From Impatiens glandulifera (Eukaryota > Streptophyta > Magnoliopsida > Ericales > Balsaminaceae), in contig NC_061862.1 in assembly GCF_907164915.1 (NCBI RefSeq), forward strand, positions 123,655,533 through 123,719,532: DNA of 64,000 nucleotides, given 5' to 3'. The notes beneath the pieces are model-generated. The model saw nothing but the letters and a program-made list of their open reading frames with translations, was not told the DNA's origin and searched no databases. The position numbers and the translations under genes are program-made. Positions 34,041 to 45,124 of this stretch are shown here, piece by piece. Within the stretch, counting starts at the first letter, position 1. Each line of letters opens with the position of its first letter.

Positions 34041-35340
34041 TGTTAGGATCTAGGTAGCCACTAGAGGACCGGGGGTTGGACCGGTTAGAGGTTCTCACTC
34101 GAAGGGTGGTGGTTAATCCGGTTAGAGATTAACAACGGGGTTTTAATACTACATAACCTGTCACAAACCCTTGAACTAGGTTCAAGTGCGGAAGAGGTTT
34201 GCTTTCAGGTTGAACCGACACACTTATATGATAGGCAGAACCGGTTTTAGATGATGAAGGTTTGAGATTTGATGGGTCGGTTTCAGTAGTCTGGAGATTC
34301 GGCTTAGATGGGATTAGGTAGGTTGGAGCGGTACAGATCGGTTAGATAATGAAACCGGCAGACAGTAAATAACAAGACAGATTTTATGGATGTTCGGAGA
34401 TAAAACTCCTACGTCACCCCTTCCTCTCGAAACCGCGAGAAGGATATTCACTAAGGAATACAAGTACAATCCGATCGAGACTTATTTCCTGCTCGATAAC
34501 ACTCTTACAATTTACACCGAAATTGTAAAACACACACTTTAACTTTAGCACTTAGGCTTTCTAGAACAGCACAGTCTTATCACTTGTAGAGTAAATGCTC
34601 TTAGAATTTCTCACTTGTTTCACTGTATTTCACTTGTCCCACATTTATTCTTCTTCAAGTGCCCCTTTTATAGGTGAAATATGCCAACGGTCATATTTCA
34701 CTTCCTTGAATCTGATTGGCTGAGCACAGGTGCAGAGGTTCAGTGATTCAGTGATTCAGAGCCTGCGGTCATCTTTTCAGACCTGGCGGTCAACCTCAGA
34801 CCTGGCGGTCTGTTCTTCCGGTGTGTAAGACAAACCTGCTAGGTTTGTCTTTTACTCAATGTGGACACTGTCTGTTAGACAGTTGTCTGTACTTGGAAGA
34901 TCTCCTTTCTAACTTATCCCGAAGTGGAAAGATCCTGTAGGACTGTCTTCTGCAGCCTGCAGACTTTCCTCAGACTTGTATGGATATGGAAGTGTTCAGT
35001 CTGTTCCTTTGGTATCATTCTCAACAGATACCCGAATTGTCTTCTTGTACTGGTCGGTCATACGACTTAACCGGATGGCTTCCGGTACGAGTGATGTAAC
35101 CGGACTTCTTCCGGTTATTCCTCTGTCTAGTGGCTGATCGGCTGTTTGATGATTCCGGTTTTAAGCTTTGGCCGATCCTTTCTTTGTGCGGTCATGTTCC
35201 AAGTATTCTTGGTCGGTTTAGTAGCTTGACCGGCTAGTTTTCTTAGCCGGTTCTTTTGTTTGTCCGGTCCGTTTCCTTGTTCATGCATGGAAGATTTATT
35301 TAAGTTAGGTTTATTTGAACCGGTCTGATTTTATCTAACA
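34041..35340 (-). repeat. 5' LTR of element D
   Basis: A 1300-bp LTR pairs with 21692-22990. It has the same TATA box (34664-34672) and the same AACCGG-rich U3. About 30 differences, including one single-base indel, separate the two copies by eye. Confidence 0.92.
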
Positions 35341-36830
35341 GTTATCACTTCTCTATCCACTTTGGGCAAGACTTACAGCAACAGTGAGGTTGCGATCAAG
35401 GTCATGCGTGCTCTGCCTAGAGAGTATGATATCAAGACAATGGCGATGAGGGAATCTAAAAACCTCAACAAGATGGAGCTCTATGATTTGTTAGCCGATC
35501 TGAAGGCTTATGAGTTCGAGTTGAACTATAGAAATGAAGATGAGAACCCCACATCCACCATCATAACAAAGGCATCGATGACGGTTGAGGAGCCATCTAC
35601 TTCCACTGCTGTGAAGGTTGCTGATAATCAGATTTGCAACGACGCCATGACTCTTTTCATGAAGAAAATCTGCAAATTCATGAAGAAGAGACACTTCAAG
35701 GAAGGAAACAGCAAGCGAAGCGTGATGAGAAAAAGAACAAGAAAGAGCTGAAGACTCTCATGGCGGCTGAAAACAAAATCAAGTGGGCCGACATCGACTC
35801 AGATGATTCATCATCCAACGTTAGTGATGATGAAGAGGTCACTTGCTTCATGGCAGAAGAATAAGTTGACTCTGAGGTATTTGATATCTCCTCTGAAAAA
35901 TTCTCAAGAGATGAGTTAGTTACTGCACTCAATGACATGGTCATTGAGTACAAGAAACTGTCAGACTCTTTTGATGAACTAAAATTGAAAAACACATCTG
36001 ACAGCTCTTCTTCATCTCGAAATAATGATTCTGAAGTTTTTAAAAACAAAATGACTGAGCTCTCATCTGAGAATGAAAAGCTCAAGGAAAATGTTCAAAC
36101 TCTGATATATGAAAACCAACGTTTTACATATGTGGTCGGTTCCTGGACGAAGTCTGGGGATGCAGTTAGACAACAGATAAGTATGCTGAGGCCTGTTGGA
36201 TGCAAATCCGGTTTAGGATTTGATGGCAATGACTCAGACAAGTCTTGTGAAAAGTTAAACCCAGAAACTGACAAGTTTAAGTCTATAAATTTTGTCAAAG
36301 GGAGTTTAACTGAGAATGAAACTGATCCAAACTGTGATGAGTTAACCTTAAAGGATGAGATTACTTATGTTCCGCCAACTGTTAGTTGGATGAAACTTAA
36401 GATGGAAGCAGCCATTAAGTCTGGCATATTAAAACTTGACAGGAAGTCAAGGAGTTTTAGACAAAAACCATCCTCTAAGATTAACAATTCAGCTGCTAGT
36501 AGGAAGACGTCTTCTAAGCCTAAATCTAACGCACCGATCACAACGCAACATCGGAAATCCATAAAAATAATCAAAGTATGGATTCCCAAGGGACTAATGA
36601 TCCATGGACCCAAAGAAAATTGGGAACCAGATTTATTGTCTTTATATGCAGGTAAAACAGGAAAGCACCTTGGAAGAGCCAAACGGCATCTGGACAGCCG
36701 GCTGCTCGGACATAGCATATGGCAATCAATAGCCTGAAGTGGTTGACATCTTCTCAAAGCCACTTCTCGAGTCTAAGTTTTCTTACCTTAGAAATATTTT
36801 TAGGATTGTTAGATTATGATAATGCCTAGA
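35341..36830 (+). pseudogene. gag of element E, second part, fused to RNase H tail
   Basis: The gag resumes with SRLSTLGKTYSNSEVAIKVMRALP and continues through YDIKTMAMRESKNLNKMELY. A frame change near 35700, where other gags have the zinc knuckle, is followed by IKWADIDSDDSSS, a stop at 35862 and a long frame to 36737. That frame ends KIIKVWIPKGLMIHGPKENW. Where D and F have a TAA after GP(K/N), E reads GAA. Right after this comes unrelated text and then the C-terminal tail of RNase H, so all of protease, integrase and reverse transcriptase is deleted. No zinc knuckle is visible. Confidence 0.85.
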
Positions 36831-37154
36831 TTATGTTTAAATCATGAACTCAACTAGTTTTGAAAATTTAGTTTAAATAATCAAAAGGGAGAAATTGTTG
36901 GGTTGAAATTTTTAATAAACTCAACTGGTTTTGATAATTTAGCTTAAATAATAAAAAAGGGAGAAATTGTTGGGTTAAGATTTTTAATGTTTAAACTGGT
37001 TTTGATAATTTAGTTTAAATAATCAAAAAAGGAGAAATTATTGGGTTAAGATTTAAAGTAACTTAACAATTTTGATTTGATGATTGATGAAATGGTTTTT
37101 GATAATAAATGGATAAAATTATGTTCAATAATTGTTAGTCATATCAAATACATA

Positions 37155-37224
37155 GTCTGTGGTGTAGTGGTAAGTACACTTTCCTGTCATGTTGGTGACC
37201 TTGGTTCAAATCTCACTAGACGCA
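37155..37224 (+). other. Second copy of the tRNA-Asp-like sequence, decayed
   Basis: It has the same position in the 3' LTR as 20198-20265. GTAGTGGTAAGTACAC and GGTTCAAATCTCA are kept, but the anticodon stem has lost pairing (CTTTC.TGTCAT.GTTGG). The better copy in the 5' LTR suggests the sequence was intact or nearly so when the LTR acquired it. Confidence 0.6.
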
Positions 37225-37337
37225 GCGAGCAAAGTCAACGAGTAGTTAGACGTGGGGGCCTAATGTCAGATGGGGCGTCTAATGCAGATTGCGTCTAATC
37301 AGATGGACGGCTAAGATGATTAGATGGGCATCTGAAG

Positions 37338-38341
37338 GCAGATGTTCTTCCAAACAGCTGACAACTAGCAGCAGAGTCTTCCAGGCAGCGGACAACAGAG
37401 CTCAACAAATGAATAACCGCCATGTATGCCATAATTCAAATTGTCTGTACTACCACGATCTCAAAAATCTTTTTCTGTTGTACTACCCAATACCTCATGG
37501 ATAGTACATCTAACAGAAAGATGACATGTGTCCAAAAGAAGGATTTGACCGTTGAAGCTTTTCAAGAATAAATTGCTACCTAAGACAACGGAAAAATTGC
37601 TGGCTGAAAAATACAAGAAAGAAAGAGCTACTTCATTTTTCATTAAAATGAAAGTTCCTGAAATCAAACATCTCACTTATCATCTAGCTGTGAATACATT
37701 GTGTTACATACTGTCTTTTTTGAGAGAAAACTCCATTGTATTTGATTCAAAGAAGTATAGTGAATCCTTCCGGTGGTTAGAAGAAGGGGTGACGTAGGAG
37801 AGGTTACTTCGAACATCCATAAACAACTTCTTGTGTTCTGCAGATGTTCTTCCAGACAGTTGGCAACTGGCAGCAGAGTCTTACAGGCAAATGACAGCAG
37901 AGCTCAACAAATGAATAACCACCACGTATGCCATAATTCAAATTGTTTGTACTACCACGATCTCAAGAATCTTTTTCTGTTGTACTACATTATACCTCAT
38001 GGATAGTACATCCAACAGAAAGATGACATGTGTCCAAAAGAAAGATTTGACCGTTGAAGCTTTTCAAGAATAAATTGCTGCCTAAGACAACAGAAAAATT
38101 GCTGGCTGAAAAATACAAGAAAGAGAGAGCTACTTCATTTTTCATTATAAAGAAAGTTCCTAAAATCAAACATCTCACTTATCATCTAGCTGTGAATACA
38201 TTGTATTACATACTGTCTTTTTTGAGAGAAAACTCCACTGTATTTAATTCAAAGAAGTATAATGAATCCTTCCGCTGGTTGGAAGAAGAGGTGACGTAGG
38301 AGAGGTTGCTTCGAACATCCATAAACAACTTCTTGTGTTCT
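37338..38341 (+). repeat. 502-bp tandem duplication in the E 3' LTR
   Basis: Unit 1 begins GCAGATGTTCTTCCAAACAG at 37338 and unit 2 begins GCAGATGTTCTTCCAGACAG at 37840. Both run to ACAACTTCTTGTGTTCT. The paired 81-codon open frames at 37552 and 38054 lie in this noncoding LTR repeat and are not genes. Confidence 0.88.
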
Positions 38342-38549
38342 TTACTTTCTGGCTTTCATCTTTCATTGGTTCAAAGCTTCAAATCTGACGAACATTTCTG
38401 CACTTGAATCTGTTTCAAGAGTTCGAAAGATTTGCGAAGAATAGAAATAGATATTAATCCCTAACAGGAATTTTATCAAACTGTTTATCCGAAGTCGTCA
38501 TCAATAGCCAGACCCCGTCTCTATTGGTGTCGCCGATCCTATCTAAAAT

Positions 38550-39049
38550 TATATTTTCTTCCTTAATCTCTTTAAATGCATAGTTCTTGTTTTGTATTTC
38601 CAAATGGTATTTAATTTGTTTTGCATCGTTCTTATATTTTTCATTTTTTAAAAATTCTTTTTTTTGTTTCTTGCATAGTGTTTATGATCGATGATGTATC
38701 GTTATTATTTTTTATTTTGAGTTTTGCTTTCTTCATCCCGATAAGCCTTTCAAATGGAGAACCAGTGTCTTAATCGTCTAAGTTTAAAAAAAATGACTTC
38801 ATCCTTGGGATGTTTGCTCGACATACTCAAGAGTTTGATTTTTTAACTCGGAAGATGGATTGTTACAAAAGTATTTTATTGTGCTACGTGTTGAACAACC
38901 TTTAAATTTTTTAAAAATTATAATAATGTCGACACGTGATAATTGGATCTTCTAAAATTTTTTTATAAACCCGACATAAAACGATATCTTAATTTTGGCT
39001 GTAGGTAGCTGATTATATAAACATTCTTAATAAAAGTTGAAAGTAAATG
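38550..39049. other. Spacer between elements E and F
   Basis: This is AT-rich sequence with no visible gene. It would have been continuous with the sequence left of 19910 before E inserted. The left end of F lies somewhere within 39000-39110; I could not fix it because no TG start with matching target duplication is clear. Confidence 0.45.
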
Positions 39050-41032
39050 TGTATTGAAACAATATGTCATAAGACTTGGATCTAATGAGGGTCATTAGAC
39101 CGATTTTGGTTTTCAATGCATAAAATTAGACTTACAGTCTAACTCATCGGAGTTAGACGTGTAGTCTAATAGACGTGTAATTAGACGGATGGTCTAATAG
39201 ATACACGGAATTAGACGTAAGTCTAATGCATAAAATTAGACGTAAGTCTAATGCATAGAATTAGACGTACAGTCTAACTCATTGGAGTTAGACGTGTAGT
39301 CTAATGAATGTAAAGAATTAGACGTTAGTCTAATGAATAGAATTAGACGTACAGTCTAACTCATCGGAGTTAGACGTGTAGTCTAATGAATGCATAGAAT
39401 TAGACGAAAGTCTAATGCATAGAATTAGACGTAGAGTCTAACTCATCAGAGTTAGACGTGTAGTCTAATGAATGTAAAGAATTAGACGTTAGTCTAATGA
39501 ATACACGGAATTAGACGTAAGTCTAATATGTTTGTAATTAGACGGGTAGTCTAATTGATATTCGGAATTAGACGTATAGTCTAACTCATCTGAGTTAGAC
39601 GTGTAGTCTAATATATTTGCAATTAGACGGGTAGTCTAATTGATATTCAGAATTAGACGTAAAGTATAACTCATCGGAGTTAGACGTGTAGTCTAATATA
39701 TTTGCAATTAGATGGGTAGTCTAATTTATGCGGAATTAGACGTGCAGTCTAACTCAGTGGAGTTAGACGTGCAGTCTAATAGAATGTGAAAGTTAGACGT
39801 GCGTCTAACTCCTTCAGACAAGTCTAAGGTAGAATCGGAATTAGACGTGCAGTCTAACTCACTGGAGTTAGACGTGCAGTCTAATGGTTATTGGATAATT
39901 AGACGTGTAGTCTAATTAATGAAAGTTAGACGTGCGTCTAACACCTTCAGACAAGTCTGGAGTAGAACCGGAATTAGACGTGCAGTCTAACTCAGTGGAG
40001 TTAGACGTGCAGTCCAATGGTTATTGTAATTAGACGCTAGTCTAATTCTATTAGACCAGGCGGTCTAATAGACGTTTTTCTATTAGAAGGAGATGACTTA
40101 TTTCATTAAACTGATTTTCACAATCCGTCTAACTGAAATACGTCTAATGCTCATTTTAAGCAGTACGCTTAAATCTAGCATTTCACCTACCCACGTGCTA
40201 TAGCTGTACCCTACTTCTGCTCCACTTTCTAGTGAAGATTAGTACAACATCTATATGCATCCAATCAAGGAATGCCACGCAAGAGAATTTTCCTCACATT
40301 ACCTGTTTTGCAGGTACATTCCTAATGGAATATTCGGCGCTCTACTAGTGATGCACGACCACGATCCTTGTGCTCAGAATCTGTTGTGTACAATGGAGGA
40401 TTTCCAATGGAAGAGTGTCACGTATCATTCTTGAAGATTCGTCTGTTAGCTCCTGCTCAGTATTTAACAAATCTCAAGGACAACGGACAATCTGCCTCAG
40501 ATAACGAACAAGCAATCAAATTTTACAGAGAGAGAAACTATTCAATCATCTTGCTTACTGAATTCAAGCCTTTGAATATTCATACGGTGAACTGATTTCT
40601 GATTATACTTTGTGTGAATCAAGAAAGAGCTAGAATCAAAACACCTTTAACTAAGTGATATTCTTCATTTTGTAATTGAATAGAAAATGTTCTGTTCAAT
40701 AGTGAGCTAAGTGTGTGTAAACTGTATTTGATTCGAATCATATTATAGTGAATCCTTCCGGTGATTGGAAGAAAGGGTGGGGTAGGAGAGTTTCTCCGAA
40801 CATCCATAAACAAACTGCTGTGTTCTTCATTTTTGTCATCTTTTCATATTTCATCTTGTGTGCTTCAAACACAAGTAAACAATTCCGCCTTGAATCTATT
40901 TCAAGTGTTTACAAGTGTTTGCGTAGAATAGAAAGCGAATTAAATCCCTAACAGGATTTCTTTCAAACCGTTTTTCACAAGCCTTTATCCATAGCCAGAC
41001 CCCCGTCTCTATCGATTAAGCCGATTCTTTCA
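39050..41032 (+). repeat. 5' LTR of element F and primer site
   Basis: The LTR contains the palindromic array and then 892 bp matching 44234-45124. It ends CGATTCTTTCA at 41032. TGGTATCAGAGC follows at 41035-41046. The left boundary is approximate. Confidence 0.75.
39110..40080. repeat. Array of palindromic TTAGACGT...AGTCTAA repeats in the F LTR
   Basis: Dozens of short units alternate: ATTAGACGTNNAGTCTAA blocks, often paired with AGTTAGACGTGTAGTCTAAT, spaced 20-50 bp apart with CTCATCGG or TGCATAG linkers. Each unit is itself an inverted repeat (TTAGAC/GTCTAA), so either strand could fold into a string of hairpins. One or two units of the same kind occur in the E LTR (near 20320 and 37250) and near the window end (63930-64000), so the array grew inside one LTR lineage. 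Confidence 0.88.
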
Positions 41033-41081
41033 ATTGGTATCAGAGCCTTGTTTCTATTCTCAAGCATCAAGAACCCGAAGC

Positions 41082-42260
41082 ATGTCTATCATCAATGAAA
41101 TTCCTCTTCTGTCAAGGGACAACTACGAATGTTGGATGATAAGAATGCAAGCTCACTTGGCTTCTATTGACTATGATATGTGGAGCGTTATCACTGATGG
41201 CCCCATAAAGATTTCAAAGCCAAGAGGTGATTGGACTACTGAAGATAAGATGACCAACAACCTGGATAATGTTGCTAAGAATGTTGTGTACCAGTCACTC
41301 AACATGAATATGTTCTGTGAGATCAAGTCCTGTTCCACTACAAAAGAGATATGGGATAAGCTCAATCAGATCTACGATACAAACTCTCAAGCAAAGAAGA
41401 ACCAGAAAGCATTCATTTGCAGTCAGAACAAGTCCAGATGGGCTGACAGTGATATAGAGGAGTCTTCTGCCGAAAAAGAGAATGAAGCTGTCACATGTCT
41501 GATGGCAGATGACCAATCTAAGGTAAATGATATCTCTGTACCAGAATTTACCAACGAGGAGTTAACTAATGCACTCAATAAAATGGCTATTGAGTACAAG
41601 AAGTTAGTTGACTCTTTTTATGAAATGAAAGTTAAATATGAATCAACTGTTCTCTCTTCAAACCAAGAATCTGAACCAAACGTTTTTGATGAAAACTTAA
41701 CAGAGATCTCATCTGAAAATGAGATGCCCAAAGAACAGATTCAAACTCTTTCATCTGAAAACAAGAGATTAAACTATATTGTTAGTGCATGGACAAGATC
41801 AGGAGATGCTGTCAAATATCAGATCAGCATGTTGAAACCTGCTAGATCTAGATTCAGATTGGGATTTGATAGCAATGATCCTAACCTTTCATGCAAAAAG
41901 TCAAAACGAAATGACAAACTTAAGCCAATAAGTTTTGTTAAAGGAAGTGTGACTGATATTGAATCTGATCCTATTCATGAAGAAGTTGCTTTCAAAAATA
42001 AAATAGTTTATATTCCACCAACTGTTAGTTGGCTTAAGAATAAGTTAGAGAAGGCTAATAAGTCTGGTAATTCAAAACCTGACTCTAAGTCAAGGAGTTT
42101 TAAAAGAAAACCTTCTTCAAAAGTTAAAGGATCAGTGGCTAGCAGAAAGTCGTCTGCTAAGTCAAAAATATTGGCATTAATCATAACTCAAAATGGAAAG
42201 TCCATCAAAATAACTCAAATATGGATTCCTAAGGGACTGATTGACCGAGGACCCAATTAA
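41082..42260 (+). CDS. gag of element F with internal deletion
   Basis: The ATG at 41082 opens MSIINEIPLLSRDNYECWMI and the frame is open to a TAA at 42258-42260. The first part is a copia gag core (DMWSVITDGPIKI, NNLDNVAKNVVY, CSTTKEIWDKLNQIYDT). It then jumps to the acidic downstream region (SRWADSDIEESS). The central capsid part and the zinc knuckle are missing, yet the frame is kept. The end, QIWIPKGLIDRGPN and then stop, matches the gag ends of D and E. Without the knuckle it is unlikely to package RNA normally. The nearest upstream in-frame codons overlap the primer site and are ignored. Confidence 0.85.
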   Translation: MSIINEIPLLSRDNYECWMIRMQAHLASIDYDMWSVITDGPIKISKPRGDWTTEDKMTNNLDNVAKNVVYQSLNMNMFCEIKSCSTTKEIWDKLNQIYDTNSQAKKNQKAFICSQNKSRWADSDIEESSAEKENEAVTCLMADDQSKVNDISVPEFTNEELTNALNKMAIEYKKLVDSFYEMKVKYESTVLSSNQESEPNVFDENLTEISSENEMPKEQIQTLSSENKRLNYIVSAWTRSGDAVKYQISMLKPARSRFRLGFDSNDPNLSCKKSKRNDKLKPISFVKGSVTDIESDPIHEEVAFKNKIVYIPPTVSWLKNKLEKANKSGNSKPDSKSRSFKRKPSSKVKGSVASRKSSAKSKILALIITQNGKSIKITQIWIPKGLIDRGPN

Positions 42261-44233
42261 AGGTGGGTACCAAAAGATTGTAAATATTTATTTATGTAGG
42301 TACAAATAAACGAATGACCGGAGGAATCTGTATGGTATCTTGATAGCGGATGTTCCAGGCATATGACAGGAAACAGACAACTTCTCACTGATATATCAGA
42401 TTGCTCTGGACCTAAGATCACATTTGGTGACAACAAGAAGAGTAAGACCATGGGTAAGGGTAAGATTATCCATGGTAAGCTAACTATTAATGACATATTG
42501 CTTGTTGACAATCTGTGTTATAACTTAATCAGTATTAGTCAATTATGTGATAACGGTTTGTTAGTAGATTTTCAAACTCATGCATGTTTAGTTAAAGACC
42601 AAGATGGAAACATCTTGTTGACTGGAAGTAGAGTAGGAAATTCATATAAAATGAATTGGCAAAAAGAAACTTTTGATCCTATGTGCATGATTGCCAAGAA
42701 TGACTAGAAATGGTTATGGCATAAACGTTTGAACCATTTAAATTTTAAAACCATCAACAACATTTATTCAAACAATTTAGTTATTGGTTTGCCCAAACTT
42801 TAGTTTTCAAAGGACAAGATATGCATTGTTTTCCAGTTAGGCAAACAGGGCAGATCATCGTTCAAAAGCAAAGGGAAATCACAATCCAGCCGTATCCTAG
42901 AACTTTTACATATGGATCTTTTTGGTCAAATTCCTGTAAAAAGTATAGGAGGAATGAGATTTGCCTTAATTGTTATCGATGACTTTTCTCGTTTTACATG
43001 GGTTGCATTTTTACCATCAAAAGTTAAAACTGGTGAAAACTTGATTAGGATATTTAAAGGGATTCAGAATCAGAAATCTTTAAATATCACATGCATCAGA
43101 AGTGATCATGGAACTGAATTCACTAACAGATACCTATCATCTTATCTCGAGGAGACTGCAATTAGGCACGAGTTGTCTAGTGCCAGAAATCCACAGCAAA
43201 ACGACATTGTTGAGAGAAGAGTGAGAACTCTGAAGGAAGCAGCGAGATCTATGCTTGCTGAATCAGATGTACCTCAGAGGTTCTGGGCGGAAGCCATTAG
43301 TACTTCTTGCTATACACAAAACCGGTCAATAATCAACAAACGTTTTGATAAAACTTCCTATGAACTGTACTATGGGAGAATTCCCACAGTTTCTTATTTT
43401 AAGAAATTTTGGTGTAAATGTTTTATCCATAACAATGGAAAGGTTTATTTGACTGCTTTTGATGCTAAAGCAGATGAGGGATTCATGTTGGGATACTCAT
43501 CAGTAAGCAAGACTTACAGAGTATACAACAAAAGAACACAGACTATTGAAGAATCCCTCCATGTAGTGTTTGATGAGCCTGTTGAGTGCAAATCTAATGA
43601 ACCCAATGATCTTGCTGATAGACTAAAAGTGACTAGTCTTGAGTCTGTAAGTGAAGAAGAAGAAACTTTGGACAAGCGGATGGCTATATCTGATCCAGTG
43701 GCTGATCCGATTGAAATTCAACTAGACGTGCAAACTCCTGTTGAACAAGAAGTTGAGAGTTTGGATGTCGCGGTGTCACCAGTTCAGATGTCCAATCCCC
43801 TTGGATCCAACTTCAGATGGAACAAAAATCATCCACCAGAACTGATAATCGGAAACCCTTTTTCTCCTCGAAGGACAAGACGTCAACTGATGGATGAAAT
43901 GGCCAATTCTGCATTTATTTCTCAAATTGAACCTAAGAAAATTGGTGAAGCTATAGTTGATCCAGATTGGATCAATGCTATGCAAGAGGAGTTAAACAAT
44001 TTGATAGAAATAAAGTGTGGCATCTTACTCCTAGACCAACTGACAAGTCAGTCATAGGAACAAGATGGGTCTTTAGAAACAAGCTTAGTGAAGATGGCTT
44101 ATTCATTAGAAATATAACTCGTTTAGTTGCTCAAGGATACAGATAAGAGGAAGGTATTGATTTTGATGAGTCTTTTGCACCGGTTGCAATACTAAAGGCA
44201 ATCAGAATCTTCCTAGCATATGCATCATTTAAG
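42261..44233 (+). pseudogene. pol of element F: protease, integrase, start of reverse transcriptase
   Basis: WYLDSGCSRHMTG at about 42335 is the protease. The pre-integrase region is broken by a TAG near 42706 and a TAG near 42800. The zinc-region blocks are HKRLNHLNFK and a degraded FQLGKQ. The integrase core runs in one frame from 42912 to 44057, with HMDLFGQI, RSDHGTEF and QQNDIVERRVRTL, and extends through the variable linker to PDWINAMQEELN. A frame change near 44010 leads into the reverse transcriptase start ([18 protein letters not shown] followed by a stop, FDESFAPVA). At 44233 the sequence enters the LTR. Confidence 0.88.
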
Positions 44234-45124
44234 AGTCTAATGTTCCTTTTAAGCAGTACGTTTGAATCTAGCATTTCAGCTACCCACGTGCTATAACTGT
44301 ACCCTACTTCTGCTCCACTTTCTAGTAAAGATTAGTACAACAACTATATGCATCCAATCAAGGAATGCCATTTAAGAGAATTTTCCTCACATTACCTGTT
44401 TTGCAGGTGCATCCCTGATGGAATATTCGGCGCACTACCAGTGATGTACGGCCACGATCCTTGTGCTTAGAACCTGCTGTGTATAATGGAGGATTTCCAA
44501 TGGAAGAGTGCCACGTATCATTCTTGAAGATTCGACCGTTAGCTCCTGCTCAGTATTTAACAAATCTCAAGGACAATGGACAATCTGCCTCAGATAACGA
44601 ACAAGCAATTGGATTTTACAGAGAGAGAAACTATTCAATCATCTTGCTTACTGAATTCAAACCTTTGAATATTCATACTGTGAAGCTGCTTTCTGATTAT
44701 ACTGTGTGTGAATCAAGAGAGAGCTAGAATCAAAACACCTTTAGCTGAGTGATATTCTTCATTTTGTAATTGAACAGAAAGTGTTCTATTCAATAGTGAG
44801 CTAAGTGTGTGTAAACTGTATTTGACTTGAATCATATTATAGTGAATCCTTCTGGTGGTTGGAAGAAGGGGTGACGTACGAGAGTTTCTCCGAACATCCA
44901 TAAACAAACTGTTGTGTTCTTCATTTATGTCATCTTTTCATATTTTATCTTGTGCTTCAAACCCAAGTAAACAATTCCGGCTTGAATCTGTTTCAAGTGT
45001 TTACAAGTGTTTGCGTAGAATAGAAAGCAAATTAAATCCCTAACAAGATTTCTTTCAAACCGTTTTTCATAAGACTTTATGCATATCCAGACCCCCGTCT
45101 CTATCGATTAAGCCGATCCTATCA
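44234..45124 (+). repeat. Partial 3' LTR of element F
   Basis: It matches 40141-41032 from GTCTAATG to CCTATCA; the palindromic array and the LTR start are deleted. Confidence 0.87.

Larger units (their letters stand above)
21692..35340 (-). mobile_element. Copia element D, 13.65 kb, with a three-gene extra cassette
   Basis: D is inserted in E on the opposite strand with target duplication GTTAT (21687-21691 and 35341-35345). Minus-strand order: 5' LTR 34041-35340, primer site, gag, protease-integrase, reverse transcriptase-RNase H, three extra reading frames (A 28392-27631, B 27176-26470, C 25907-23349), polypurine tract AAAAAGGGATAAAT, 3' LTR 21692-22990. The LTRs differ at about 30 positions by eye (roughly 97.7% identical), so this is a fairly recent insertion. 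It is the only copia copy in the window with all pol domains; pol carries one stop. The cassette of about 5 kb between pol and the 3' LTR more than accounts for its unusual length. Confidence 0.93.
19915..38544 (+). mobile_element. Copia element E, gag-only, split by nested element D
   Basis: E has LTRs at 19915-21221 and 36896-38544 and a 5-bp target duplication AAAAT (19910-19914 and 38545-38549). Its gag is interrupted at 21691/35341 by element D, which duplicated GTTAT. After gag, only the last few codons of RNase H remain (EVVDIFSKPLLESKFSYLRN, near 36740-36800), so protease, integrase and reverse transcriptase have been deleted. Without D it would be about 5.0 kb. The polypurine tract AAAAGGGAGAAAT precedes the 3' LTR. 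E belongs to the same LTR family as F and H. Confidence 0.9.
36896..38544 (+). repeat. 3' LTR of element E, enlarged by a tandem duplication
   Basis: It starts TGTTGGGTTGAAATTT after AAAAGGGAGAAAT and ends CCTATCT (the last A is mutated) before the target copy AAAAT. At 1649 bp it is about 340 bp longer than the 5' LTR: a 502-bp segment is present twice (37338-37839 and 37840-38341), and other parts have been lost. The two LTRs are clearly more diverged than those of D, which fits D having inserted later. Confidence 0.87.
39050..45124 (+). mobile_element. Copia element F, 3' truncated
   Basis: A long 5' LTR (to 41032), primer site, gag, protease, integrase and the start of reverse transcriptase are followed at about 44233 by the internal part of the 3' LTR, which ends CCTATCA at 45124. 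The deletion removed most of reverse transcriptase, all RNase H, the polypurine tract and the U3 part of the 3' LTR. The gag also has an internal in-frame deletion. The 892 bp shared by both LTRs are similar but clearly diverged. F belongs to the E/H family by LTR and gag sequence. Confidence 0.88.

Noticed and set aside
37552..38299. Two near-identical 81-codon frames
   Set aside because: They sit in the noncoding LTR tandem duplication of E and share no protein features; the identity comes from the DNA repeat.
39110..40080. Regularly spaced repeats that could suggest a CRISPR array
   Set aside because: The units are palindromic, vary in length and spacing, lie in a plant copia LTR, and have no unique spacers or cas genes.
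40368..44727. Similar ~80-codon frames at 40368 and 44461
   Set aside because: Both lie in the LTR pair of element F; chance frames in repeated noncoding DNA.
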